From Sarcina ventriculi (GTDB taxonomy: Bacteria > Bacillota > Clostridia > Clostridiales > Clostridiaceae): a stretch of DNA of 64,000 nucleotides. The notes under the pieces were generated by a model, which was not told where the DNA came from, made no database searches, and saw only the letters and a program-made list of their open reading frames with translations. Both the position numbers and the translations under genes were made by a program. Below are positions 17,509-28,847 of the stretch, piece after piece. The stretch is taken from positions 62,001 through 126,000 of the forward strand of contig NZ_UAUL01000007.1 in the NCBI RefSeq assembly GCF_900456775.1, in the 5' to 3' direction. Numbering within the stretch: position 1 is the stretch's first letter; each line of letters begins with the position of its first letter.

Positions 17509-17913
17509 TTGAGTTATTCTTGTGAAATATGCAAAAAAGATGGTGATATCCATCATATAGTTCATAGAAGCGAAGGTGGGTTAGACTTTAAATTAAATTA
17601 TAAATATTTATGTCCAAACCATCATAGGGGTAAAAATGGACCTCATAAAAATAAATTTGTAGATTTAAACTATAAATTAGAAATGCAAATAGCCCTAGAA
17701 TCAACTCTAAAAAAAGAATTTTACTCACTAGATGAAATATACGAACTAACTCATATTAAAAAAAACCAATTGAAAAAACTTAGTAAGAATTTGAAATTAT
17801 ATAAAGAAGGTTATATGTCTAAGGATATAATATTTGAACTTATGGGTAGAAAAAAATATTCTAAAGAATATATAGAAGATTTATTAATTGAAGAATTGTT
17901 TTCACATTTATAA
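17509..17913 (+). CDS. small HNH-type zinc protein with C-terminal helical domain
   Basis: A 134-residue protein. The first 55 residues hold an HNH-like zinc fold: CEICKKDGD then IHHIVHRSEGG then LCPNHHRGKNGPH, that is Cys-x2-Cys, a His-His-Ile-Val core and Cys-x2-His-His. The remainder is helical and reads like a small DNA-binding unit (SLDEIYELTHIKKNQLKKLSKNLKLYKEGYMSKDII, similar in style to a MerR-type winged helix). The start is TTG 17509 after AGAGGTG; the longer frame from 17458 codes an unlikely hydrophobic leader with no ribosome-binding site. It may be a nuclease or a zinc DNA-binding protein; the target is unknown. It lies between two tRNA operons. Confidence 0.7.
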   Translation: MSYSCEICKKDGDIHHIVHRSEGGLDFKLNYKYLCPNHHRGKNGPHKNKFVDLNYKLEMQIALESTLKKEFYSLDEIYELTHIKKNQLKKLSKNLKLYKEGYMSKDIIFELMGRKKYSKEYIEDLLIEELFSHL

Positions 17914-17956
17914 TCATTAACACTTTAATTACTCTTAACTGTTCAAATTTTTTTAT

Positions 17957-17988
17957 TAAAAAAATAAAAAAGTAGTTATAAAACTACT
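17957..17988 (-). terminator. terminator of the Leu-Gly tRNA operon
   Basis: Stem AGTAGTT with AACTACT (17971-17988), followed on the minus strand by a T-rich tail (TTTTTTATTTTTTT). It lies ten bases past the tRNA-Gly(GCC) 3' end. Confidence 0.85.
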
Positions 17989-17997
17989 CTTATAAAT

Positions 17998-18072
17998 TGG
18001 AGCGGAAGACGGGACTCGAACCCGCAACTTTCACCTTGGCAAGGTGACACTCTACCATTGAGTCACTTCCGC
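17998..18072 (-). tRNA. tRNA-Gly (anticodon GCC)
   Basis: 75 bases with encoded CCA; acceptor GCGGAAG with CTTCCGC, anticodon loop TTGCCAA. Confidence 0.97.
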
Positions 18073-18087
18073 ATATTAATTTAAAAT

Positions 18088-18171
18088 TGGTGCAGATGAA
18101 GGGAGTCGAACCCCCACGCCAAAGGCGCTAGATCCTAAGTCTAGTGCGTCTGCCAATTCCGCCACATCTGC
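18088..18171 (-). tRNA. tRNA-Leu (anticodon TAG)
   Basis: 84 bases with encoded CCA and the long variable arm of leucine tRNAs; acceptor GCAGATG, anticodon stem-loop around CTTAGGA. Confidence 0.96.
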
Positions 18172-18182
18172 ATCTTATTTAT

Positions 18183-18211
18183 ATTTTATCAAATAACTAT
18201 AGTATTTGCAA
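18183..18211 (-). promoter_or_regulatory. promoter of the Leu-Gly tRNA operon
   Basis: TTGCAA (18206-18211), 17-bp spacer, TAAAAT (18183-18188), a few bases upstream of tRNA-Leu. Confidence 0.7.
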
Positions 18212-18294
18212 GTATAAAAATAAATTAACTTTCATTCTTACACCCTATCTACATCTAATTAAATGATTAAAATTTTAACTCTCTACTTTAAAAT

Positions 18295-18373
18295 AACAGT
18301 ATTGATTTTAAATAAAAGTGAAAATATTTTAACTCTAAAAATATCTCATATTTACCTAAAATCAATAACTGTT
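18295..18373. repeat. long inverted repeat downstream of lacZ
   Basis: Left arm AACAGTATTGATTTTA (18295-18310) and right arm TAAAATCAATAACTGTT (18357-18373) pair over 16 bases with one bulged base around a loop of about 46. It lies 25 bp beyond the beta-galactosidase stop. There is no proper T-run, so it is a poor terminator; it may stabilise the mRNA 3' end or be a protein site. Confidence 0.5.
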
Positions 18374-18397
18374 TAAACAAACTAAATTAAATCTTTT

Positions 18398-21438
<3,041 letters not shown>

Positions 21439-21636
21439 TCATTTTAAGTTAATTCTTATTTGCTCTTTAGGTTAATCATTTTCAAAACACTTAAAATATA
21501 TAATTGATAACCTATATCTATTATCACTCTTATCCACTTATTAATCAATATTTTTTTCTATTTTTTATAAATTTATCCTTAAATTATAATGAAATTCAAA
21601 CTTATATATAACTACAACTTTTAATTTTATTTTTCA

Positions 21637-21665
21637 TTGACACTTTTATTTAATCTATCTATAAT
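21637..21665 (+). promoter_or_regulatory. thrS promoter
   Basis: Perfect sigma-A promoter: TTGACA (21637-21642), 17-bp spacer, TATAAT (21660-21665). Transcription should begin near 21672, giving a 5' leader of about 300 bases that holds the T-box. Confidence 0.9.
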
Positions 21666-21671
21666 ATATAG

Positions 21672-21944
21672 TATCAATTTAATATTTATTGTTTAAACAA
21701 TAGTTAAAAGCTATGATGAGAAGAGTAAGCTTTTTTAATATTTTTCCAGAGAGAAAATACATTGGTGTGAGTATTTTTAAATATAATTAGCTGAAAACCA
21801 CCTCTGAGCGACTTTAATACAGTACGTTTAAATCACGTTACGATTTATTAAGTGGCAAAATAATTTTGCAATTTGGGTGGAACCACGGGAATATACACTC
21901 TCGTCCCTTTTTCTTTTAATAAGATTAGGGATGAGAGTTTTTTA
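21672..21944 (+). ncRNA. T-box leader of thrS
   Basis: A tRNA-sensing leader. The stem I region shows GATGAGAAGAGTAAGC, AGAGAG and TTGGTG elements; the conserved T-box GGGTGGAACCACGG lies at about 21875-21888. It is followed by a terminator whose 11-bp stem (CTCTCGTCCCT at 21898-21908, AGGGATGAGAG at 21927-21937) is followed by TTTTTT. The segment GAAAACCACCTCTGAG probably holds the specifier, ACC for threonine, in keeping with the downstream gene. Uncharged tRNA-Thr would stabilise the antiterminator and allow thrS expression. Confidence 0.95.
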
Positions 21945-21979
21945 TTTTATAAACTTATTTTTGAAGGGAGATTGTTAAT

Positions 21980-23911
21980 ATGATAAAAGTTACTTTAAAA
22001 GATGGCTCTGTAAAAGAATTTGATAACGCTATTTCTGTTTTAGACATAGCTAAAAGCATAAGTGAAGGCTTAGCTAGAAATGCTTACTGTGGTATTGTTA
22101 ATGGAAAGGTTGAAGATTTAAGATTTGTTGTTGATAAAGATTCAACACTTGAAATATGTACTTTTGATTCTCAAGAAGGAAAGAATGCATTTAGACATAC
22201 TGCATCTCATGTACTTGCAATGGCTGTTAAAAGATTATTCCCAAATGTAAAGCTTGCTATAGGACCTTCTATTGAAAATGGATTCTACTATGATTTTGAT
22301 AGTGAAAAATCTTTCATTTCTGAAGATTTAGCTAAAATTGAAGATGAAATGAGAAAAATAATAAAAGAAAATCCTGAAATAAAAAGATTTGAACTTCCTA
22401 GAAATGAAGCTTTAGAACTTATGAAAGATGAACCTTATAAACTTGAACTTATAAATGACTTAGGCGAAGATGAGATAATATCTTTTTACCAAATAGGTGA
22501 TTTTGTAGATCTTTGTGCAGGTCCGCATATAATGTCTTTAAAACCTTTAAAAGCTATTAAACTTTTAAGTTGTACAGGTGCTTATTGGAAAGGTAATGAA
22601 AAAAATAAGATGTTATCTAGAATATATGCCACTGCATTCCAAAAAAAATCAGATCTTGATGCTCATTTAGAAGCTTTAGAAGAAGCTAAAAAAAGAGATC
22701 ATAATAAATTAGGTAGAGAATTAAAATATTTTATGACTGATGAAAATGTAGGTCAAGGACTACCTCTAATAATGCCAAAAGGAGCTAGAATAATTCAAAC
22801 TCTTCAAAGATGGGTAGAAGATGAAGAGGAAAAAAGAGGTTATGTTTTAACTAAAACTCCTTTAATGGCTAAAAGCGATTTATACAAGGTTTCAGGTCAC
22901 TGGGATCATTACAAAGATGGAATGTTCGTTCTAGGAGATGAAGAAAAGGATGATGAGGTTTTAGCATTAAGACCTATGACATGCCCATTCCAATATACTA
23001 TATATAATGCAGAACAACATAGTTACAGAGATTTACCTATAAGATATGCTGAAACTTCTACTTTATTTAGAAAAGAAGCATCTGGAGAAATGCATGGTCT
23101 TATAAGAGTTAGACAATTTACTTTAGCAGATGGTCATATAGTATGTACACCTGAACAATTAGAAGAAGAATTCAAAGGTGTTGTAAGCTTAATTGATTAT
23201 ATCATGAACACTTTAGGAATAGCTGGTGATATTTCTTATAGATTCTCTAAATGGGATCCAAACAATACTGAAAAATATATAAATAATCCAGAAGCTTGGG
23301 AAAGCACTCAAGATATAATGAGAAATATATTAAATCATTTAAATATAAATTATGTTGAAGCTGATGATGAAGCAGCATTCTACGGTCCAAAACTTGATAT
23401 TCAATTTAAAAATGTTCATGGAAAAGAAGATACAATAATAACTGTACAAATAGATTTCGCTTTAGCTGAAAGATTTAACATGACTTACGTTGATAAAGAT
23501 GGTGAAAAGAAACGTCCTTATATCATTCATAGATCTTCAATAGGATGTTATGAAAGAACTTTAGCTATGCTTATAGAAAAATATGCTGGAGCTCTACCAA
23601 CTTGGTTATGTCCTGTTCAAGCAAAAATTCTTCCTATCTCTGATAAATATAATGACTATGCAGATAAAGTTGCCAATGAATTAAGAAATAGAGGCTTAAA
23701 AGTTGAAACTGATTATAGAGCTGAAAAAATAGGTTATAAAATAAGAGAAGCTAGACTTGAAAGAACTCCTTATATTTTAGTTGTAGGAGAAAAAGAAGCT
23801 GAAAATAATGAAGTTTCAGTTAGAAGTAGAAAAAATGGTGAAGAAGGAGCAATAGCTCTAGATACTTTAGTTAATAGAATTGCTAACGAAGTTTACAATA
23901 AAGAAATATAA
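21980..23911 (+). CDS. thrS: threonyl-tRNA synthetase
   Basis: Charges tRNA-Thr. The 643-residue protein has the full domain order: TGS domain (about 1-60), threonyl/alanyl editing domain (HTASHVLAMAV and the DLCAGPHI segment), class II catalytic core with motif 2 (FRKEASGEMHGLIRVRQFT) and the zinc ligand in RPMTCPFQ, and the C-terminal anticodon-binding domain (VGEKEAENNEVSVRSR). GAAGGGAG precedes the ATG. Expression is controlled by the T-box leader directly upstream. Confidence 0.98.
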   Translation: MIKVTLKDGSVKEFDNAISVLDIAKSISEGLARNAYCGIVNGKVEDLRFVVDKDSTLEICTFDSQEGKNAFRHTASHVLAMAVKRLFPNVKLAIGPSIENGFYYDFDSEKSFISEDLAKIEDEMRKIIKENPEIKRFELPRNEALELMKDEPYKLELINDLGEDEIISFYQIGDFVDLCAGPHIMSLKPLKAIKLLSCTGAYWKGNEKNKMLSRIYATAFQKKSDLDAHLEALEEAKKRDHNKLGRELKYFMTDENVGQGLPLIMPKGARIIQTLQRWVEDEEEKRGYVLTKTPLMAKSDLYKVSGHWDHYKDGMFVLGDEEKDDEVLALRPMTCPFQYTIYNAEQHSYRDLPIRYAETSTLFRKEASGEMHGLIRVRQFTLADGHIVCTPEQLEEEFKGVVSLIDYIMNTLGIAGDISYRFSKWDPNNTEKYINNPEAWESTQDIMRNILNHLNINYVEADDEAAFYGPKLDIQFKNVHGKEDTIITVQIDFALAERFNMTYVDKDGEKKRPYIIHRSSIGCYERTLAMLIEKYAGALPTWLCPVQAKILPISDKYNDYADKVANELRNRGLKVETDYRAEKIGYKIREARLERTPYILVVGEKEAENNEVSVRSRKNGEEGAIALDTLVNRIANEVYNKEI

Positions 23912-23931
23912 CTAAAATATATCTACAATAA

Positions 23932-23961
23932 TAAAAGGTCATGAATTTTCATGACCTTTTA
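23932..23961. terminator. bidirectional terminator, thrS / M3 peptidase
   Basis: Twelve-base perfect stem, AAAAGGTCATGA with TCATGACCTTTT and a four-base loop, between the convergent genes. Confidence 0.9.
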
Positions 23962-23962
23962 T

Positions 23963-25657
23963 TTATAAAATACTATCATCAATACTTTCTAAATAGCTAT
24001 TTATATCTTTGATTATTTCACTTACACAGCCATCTTCAAATGGTGATTTTAAATTGGCATATCTAACAAGTTCTTGAAAAGGCATTAATCCGCCTATACT
24101 ACATAATCTTAAATAATCTTCCCAAGCTTCTTTGTGATTTTCCCTATCTTTTTTCCAAAATTGTAGGGCACATATTTGTGCTAATGTGTAATCTACATAA
24201 TAAAATGGGTCTAAGAATATATGGGCTTGTTGGAACCACCAACCTCCTCTTTCTAAAAAATCACATTCTTCATAGTTTTTATGTGGAAGGTATTTTTTTT
24301 CAAGACTTCTCCAATACTCTTTTCTTTCTTTTGGCGTTGCATTTGGATTTTTGTATACAAAGTGTTGGAATTCATCTACTGTTATTCCATATGGAATAAA
24401 TTTAAGTGCTGAACCTAAGTGAAGATATTTATACTTTTCTGTATCCTCCTTGAAAAATAAATTCATCCAAGGCCAAGCAAAGAACTCCATGCTCATAGAA
24501 TGAATTTCACAACTTTCATAAGTTGGAAAGTTGCATTCCAAAACATTTATATAACTACTTCTGTATACTTGAAAAGCGTGTCCTGCTTCATGTGTTAAAA
24601 CATCAACATCTCCTGATGTGCCATTGAAGTTTGAAAATATAAATGGTGCTTTATATTTTGGTATATACGTACAATAACCACCACTTGCTTTTCCTTTTTT
24701 AGACACTAAATCCATCAAATTATTATCCACCATAAAATTAAAAAACTCTTTAGTTTCAGTAGATAATTCTGTATACATCTTCATTCCATTATTTATTATC
24801 CATTTCTCTCCTCCCTTTGGAGTTGGATTTCCTGATAGGAATTCAAACTTTTCATCATAGTAATTTAATTTTTCCAATCCTAATCTTTTTCTTTGCCTCT
24901 CATATAACTTATTATTTACTGGTACAATAAATTCCTCAACTTGTTTTCTAAATTTCTTTACCATTTCCTCATTATAATCAAATCTATTCATTCTAACATA
25001 GCCAAGTTCTACAAAGTTTTTATATCCTAATTTTTTAGAAATAGTGTCTCTTACCTTCACTAATTTATCATATATTTTATCTATTTCTTCTTCATTTTTA
25101 GTAAAAAATTCATACTTAGCTTTATTTGCTTCTTTTCTTATCTCTCTATCTTTAGATAAAATAAATGGAGTTAACTCAGATAATGTTTTTTCCTCTCCCT
25201 TAAATGGTATCTTAGCAGAAGCAATAAGTTTTTGATAACTAGATGCTAACTTATTTTCAAGTTGCATGTCTGAAATTATATTATTAGAAAAAGCCTTTAA
25301 AGAATACTTTGCTATATTAAGTATTTGTTTTCCATAACATTTTTCTATTTCATCTTGGTATTTTAAATTCACTAGCACTTCATAAAATTTAGAATTAATT
25401 TCTTCATACAAGGGAGAATATTCATCCCAATATTCATTTTCCTTTTCATAAAATTCGTCCTTTGTATTTATAGTATAACGAATAGTTGCTATTTCTCTTG
25501 CTGATTCTATTTCACTTCTAACATCATATATTTTATTTATTGCGCTTTTTGCATCATTCCAAGTATCTGCTTTTTCAAGTTCTAATATCAAGTCCTCTAA
25601 AATATTTTTTACATTGTTATAATTAGGTCTTTCATATTTAAAATCATTAAATTTCAT
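23963..25657 (-). CDS. M3 family oligoendopeptidase
   Basis: A cytoplasmic zinc metallopeptidase that degrades oligopeptides. The 564-residue protein has the thimet-oligopeptidase layout: a long helical N-terminal half and the zinc motif HEAGH at 356-360 (in DVLTHEAGHAFQ), with the third ligand Glu in the following SCEIHSMSMEF helix. This is the short M3 subgroup common in clostridia, close to PepF. An in-frame ATG at 25699 is rejected since AAAGGGGA lies directly ahead of the ATG at 25657. It appears to be a single-gene transcript. Confidence 0.9.
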   Translation of the reverse strand: MKFNDFKYERPNYNNVKNILEDLILELEKADTWNDAKSAINKIYDVRSEIESAREIATIRYTINTKDEFYEKENEYWDEYSPLYEEINSKFYEVLVNLKYQDEIEKCYGKQILNIAKYSLKAFSNNIISDMQLENKLASSYQKLIASAKIPFKGEEKTLSELTPFILSKDREIRKEANKAKYEFFTKNEEEIDKIYDKLVKVRDTISKKLGYKNFVELGYVRMNRFDYNEEMVKKFRKQVEEFIVPVNNKLYERQRKRLGLEKLNYYDEKFEFLSGNPTPKGGEKWIINNGMKMYTELSTETKEFFNFMVDNNLMDLVSKKGKASGGYCTYIPKYKAPFIFSNFNGTSGDVDVLTHEAGHAFQVYRSSYINVLECNFPTYESCEIHSMSMEFFAWPWMNLFFKEDTEKYKYLHLGSALKFIPYGITVDEFQHFVYKNPNATPKERKEYWRSLEKKYLPHKNYEECDFLERGGWWFQQAHIFLDPFYYVDYTLAQICALQFWKKDRENHKEAWEDYLRLCSIGGLMPFQELVRYANLKSPFEDGCVSEIIKDINSYLESIDDSIL

Positions 25658-25828
25658 ATCTTTATCCCCTTTAATATATTCTTTTAATAATTTTAACACT
25701 TTATTAATATTTAAAAAATAAAAGATTATATTTAAATCATTTTTTAAAACTTTAAATATAATCTTCTACAATATATTTTTATTATAATCTCTATAATATT
25801 TATCTATTCCAATTTTTCTTAATTAAAT

Positions 25829-27124
25829 TTAAGCATTACTTTGCCTTTTATTATATGCTTTCATAATAAAATATAATGGTATTGCTATTATAAGTCCACC
25901 AAGTCCCCAAATTATTTCTTGAGTGCTAGATTGAAATAATATCCATATACTTACCAGAACTGCTATTATAGGAATTACTGGACCAAATGGTATTTTAAAT
26001 GAACGTTTAATACCTGGCTTCTTCCATCTTAATACTGGTACTGCTAAGCATGTTGGCAAATATTGAGCAAATCTAGATATTGCACTTATTAAAGCAAGTT
26101 CTGTAAATGAACCTGATAATGCTATTGGTATTGTTAATATAACTGTAAGTATTATAGCTACGTATGGTGTATTTAATTTATTATATTTTCCAATAACTTT
26201 AGGTAATAACCCATCATTTGCAAGAGCAACTGCCATTCTTGGTGAAGAGAAAGATGAAGCTATATTAATACCTATAATAGATACTAATATTCCAAGACTT
26301 ACTAATATCTCACCTCCTGAACCAAGAAACCTAGATGAGGCAGTCGCTACTGGTGTTACATCATTTGCTAGCGCTGAACCTAATACTCCAATAGATACAG
26401 CTTGAATAAGTATGTATACAGCTGAAACTAAAATCATAACAATAATAATTGCTCTAGGTATGTTTTTAGATGGATTCTCCATATCTTCTGCTGCAAGAGC
26501 AATACTTTCAAATCCAGTAAAAGCAAAAAATATTAAAAGTGCTGCCGCTCCAAAAGAGCCTGAAATATATGTTCCATGAGGTAACATTGGGGTAAAATTA
26601 TTAATTTTCATAAAAAAAACACCAATTGCTATAAAAATAACAAGAGGAACTATTTTTCCTACAGTAGCTATATTCATTATTATTTTAGTGAAATTTACTC
26701 CAAGTATATTAAGTATTCCTAATGCAATTATAAAAGCAGTAACTAAAATATCTTTAGTTATACCCTTATCTGCCCCAGGCCAAAATACTGATAAAGCTGT
26801 TGTAAAGCCTACCGCCATAGTAGCCCATGCTATAACACATATAGCATAAGTCATTATTCCAACTTCAAATGCTGCAAAACTTCCAAAAGCCTCTCGTGTG
26901 TATACATAAGGACCACCATTTTTTTTAAAAATTCCTCCCATTTCTGCAAAGCATAAAGCTATTGTAATGGCTAAAAAAGCATCAAATAATATTACAAATA
27001 AGCTTGTAGGTCCAATAAGTTTCATTGCCTGATTTGGAAGTAAAAAAATTCCACTTCCAACAATGGCATTAAAACCTAAAAGAATAATACTAAGAAATCC
27101 TATTTTTGATTTCCGTGCGTTCAT
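25829..27124 (-). CDS. APC-family amino acid permease
   Basis: A 431-residue amino acid transporter of the APC superfamily with about twelve hydrophobic helices. The first helix region has GFNAIVGSGIFLLP, the glycine-rich substrate-binding motif typical of APC carriers, and helix 6 has FFAFTGFESIALAAEDMENPSKNIPRA. The substrate cannot be read directly. It is encoded 58 bp downstream of a class I amidotransferase of the gamma-Glu-GABA hydrolase type, so the pair could take up and process a gamma-glutamylated amine or amino acid. Confidence 0.85.
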   Translation of the reverse strand: MNARKSKIGFLSIILLGFNAIVGSGIFLLPNQAMKLIGPTSLFVILFDAFLAITIALCFAEMGGIFKKNGGPYVYTREAFGSFAAFEVGIMTYAICVIAWATMAVGFTTALSVFWPGADKGITKDILVTAFIIALGILNILGVNFTKIIMNIATVGKIVPLVIFIAIGVFFMKINNFTPMLPHGTYISGSFGAAALLIFFAFTGFESIALAAEDMENPSKNIPRAIIIVMILVSAVYILIQAVSIGVLGSALANDVTPVATASSRFLGSGGEILVSLGILVSIIGINIASSFSSPRMAVALANDGLLPKVIGKYNKLNTPYVAIILTVILTIPIALSGSFTELALISAISRFAQYLPTCLAVPVLRWKKPGIKRSFKIPFGPVIPIIAVLVSIWILFQSSTQEIIWGLGGLIIAIPLYFIMKAYNKRQSNA

Positions 27125-27182
27125 AATTCTAACCTCTTTCTTTTATCTTCTACTAATAATTTAAAATAAATTTATTATATGT

Positions 27183-27908
27183 TTACTTTATTTCTTTTAT
27201 AAAGTATTTAAACAAATTTAACATATCTTCATTCTTATCAGCTAAAATTTCTGGATGCCATTGAATCCCCATAGCAAAAGAACCAGATTTTCTTTCTATA
27301 GCTTCAATAACTCCATCACTTGCGATAGCGCTAACTTTAAAATCTTTAGCTACATCTTTAACGGCTAAGTGATGAAGAGAGTTTACAAATGCATTTTCCC
27401 CTAATACATTATAAAGAATAGAATCTTTTTCTATTTTAATTTTATGGGAAACTATTGAACCATGCCCTCCTTGAATATGCTTTAAATTATTTCCTTCCTT
27501 AAGAGATATATCTTGATATAAAGTTCCACCATTAACAACATTCAATACTTGATGTCCCCTACAAATTCCAAGTATAGGAATTTGTTTTTCCATAGCAAGT
27601 TTTGTTAAAGTAAATTCAAATTCATCTCTTTCAGGAAAGACTTGTCCAAGAAGTGGATGTGGTTCCTCATCATATCTTAAAGGATCTATATCATATCCAC
27701 CTGAAACTATTAATCCATCTATAATATTAAGTTGTTCTTCTAAAATTTTTTTATCAGTAACTACTGGTATAATCATAGGAATAGCTCCTGCCTTTATAAC
27801 TGAACTAACGTACTCATCATACAATTTCAATCTCTTACATCCTGCAAAACAAATGCTGTCTGTAGCTATTTCTATATTTGCTGATATTCCAATAATTTTT
27901 TTACTCAT
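27183..27908 (-). CDS. peptidase C26 / gamma-glutamyl hydrolase-type amidotransferase
   Basis: A 241-residue class I glutamine amidotransferase-like hydrolase of the C26 family, the group that contains PuuD (gamma-glutamyl-GABA hydrolase). The triad is Cys116 (ILGICRGHQ), His218 and Glu220 (GIQWHPEIL); SGGYDIDPLRYDEEPHP is the family N-terminal motif. It precedes an APC permease gene on the same strand. No other putrescine-pathway genes (puuA, puuB, puuC) are in the window, so the substrate remains open. Confidence 0.85.
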   Translation of the reverse strand: MSKKIIGISANIEIATDSICFAGCKRLKLYDEYVSSVIKAGAIPMIIPVVTDKKILEEQLNIIDGLIVSGGYDIDPLRYDEEPHPLLGQVFPERDEFEFTLTKLAMEKQIPILGICRGHQVLNVVNGGTLYQDISLKEGNNLKHIQGGHGSIVSHKIKIEKDSILYNVLGENAFVNSLHHLAVKDVAKDFKVSAIASDGVIEAIERKSGSFAMGIQWHPEILADKNEDMLNLFKYFIKEIK

Positions 27909-28087
27909 GTTGATTCTCCTATCATCTTTTATTAAATACTACGTTTTTATTTTATATAGACATCAATAATTTCTGACTATTATCCCTAGTATTTTTATAG
28001 GAATTTGGGGCTATAAGCATTTTTATTATAATAACTAAAACTAATGATGTCAATAATTTAAGCTAGTAGTTAAAAATATTCTATTTA

Positions 28088-28654
28088 TTAAAAATTAATT
28101 TTTATTATTTCATCTTCTGTTATTATAGTATCTATTCTCTTATCAAATTCTTCATTAGGTACATTCTCTATTATCTGAAAGTTATAACACAAAGATATTC
28201 TTTTAATTTTATTATGCTTCTCTAAAAATTTATCATAAAACCCTCCACCATAACCTATCCTATATCCTCTTTTGTCAAAAGCCAATCCTGGAACAATTAT
28301 TAAATCAATCTCATTCCCTACATCTTTTTTACTTATATCTGGCTCAAGTATACCAAATGACCCACTCTCATTTAAATCTAAAATTGATTTGATTTCAAGA
28401 GATACCATCTCTTTATTTTGCGACAATACTTTAGGTACTGCAACTCTCTTTCCCATATCTAAAAGTTTATTTATTATATTAATAGTATTTATCTCACTAT
28501 CCATTCCCACATAAATAAATATTATATTACTATCTTTTATATATTCACTGTTAAAGAAATTATCTATCACTCTCTTATCTAATTCTTGCTTTATATCTTT
28601 ATTTAATTCCTGTCTTTTTCTTTTAATTATCTTTCTTATATCTTGTTTCCTCAT
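28088..28654 (-). CDS. fthC: 5-formyltetrahydrofolate cyclo-ligase
   Basis: Converts 5-formyl-THF to 5,10-methenyl-THF using ATP, returning a storage form of folate to use. The 188-residue protein has the N-terminal basic helix (MRKQDIRKIIKRKRQ) and the C-terminal family signature VPGLAFDKRGYRIGYGGGFYDKFL. The ATG at 28654 with GGGAG eight bases ahead is preferred; the ATG at 28669 (five residues more) has a more distant GGAGAG and is possible. Single gene, same strand as glmS. Confidence 0.88.
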   Translation of the reverse strand: MRKQDIRKIIKRKRQELNKDIKQELDKRVIDNFFNSEYIKDSNIIFIYVGMDSEINTINIINKLLDMGKRVAVPKVLSQNKEMVSLEIKSILDLNESGSFGILEPDISKKDVGNEIDLIIVPGLAFDKRGYRIGYGGGFYDKFLEKHNKIKRISLCYNFQIIENVPNEEFDKRIDTIITEDEIIKINF

Positions 28655-28802
28655 AAATTTATCTCCCATGATATTACAATCTCTCCTATCTATAATTCTT
28701 TTATTAGTTTATCAACTCCTTTAATTTTACATTAAATTATTAGCAATTTAAAATTTATTAATATAAGAAATATCTACCCCTTTTATAATAATTCTTCAAA
28801 AC

Positions 28803-28838
28803 AAAAATGTGCACAGAAAAAATTCTATGCACATTTTT
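28803..28838 (-). terminator. glmS terminator
   Basis: Eleven-base stem AAAAATGTGCA with TGCACATTTTT plus a few inner pairs, followed on the minus strand by a T-rich tail, ten bases past the glmS stop. Confidence 0.88.
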
Positions 28839-28847
28839 ATTATAAAA

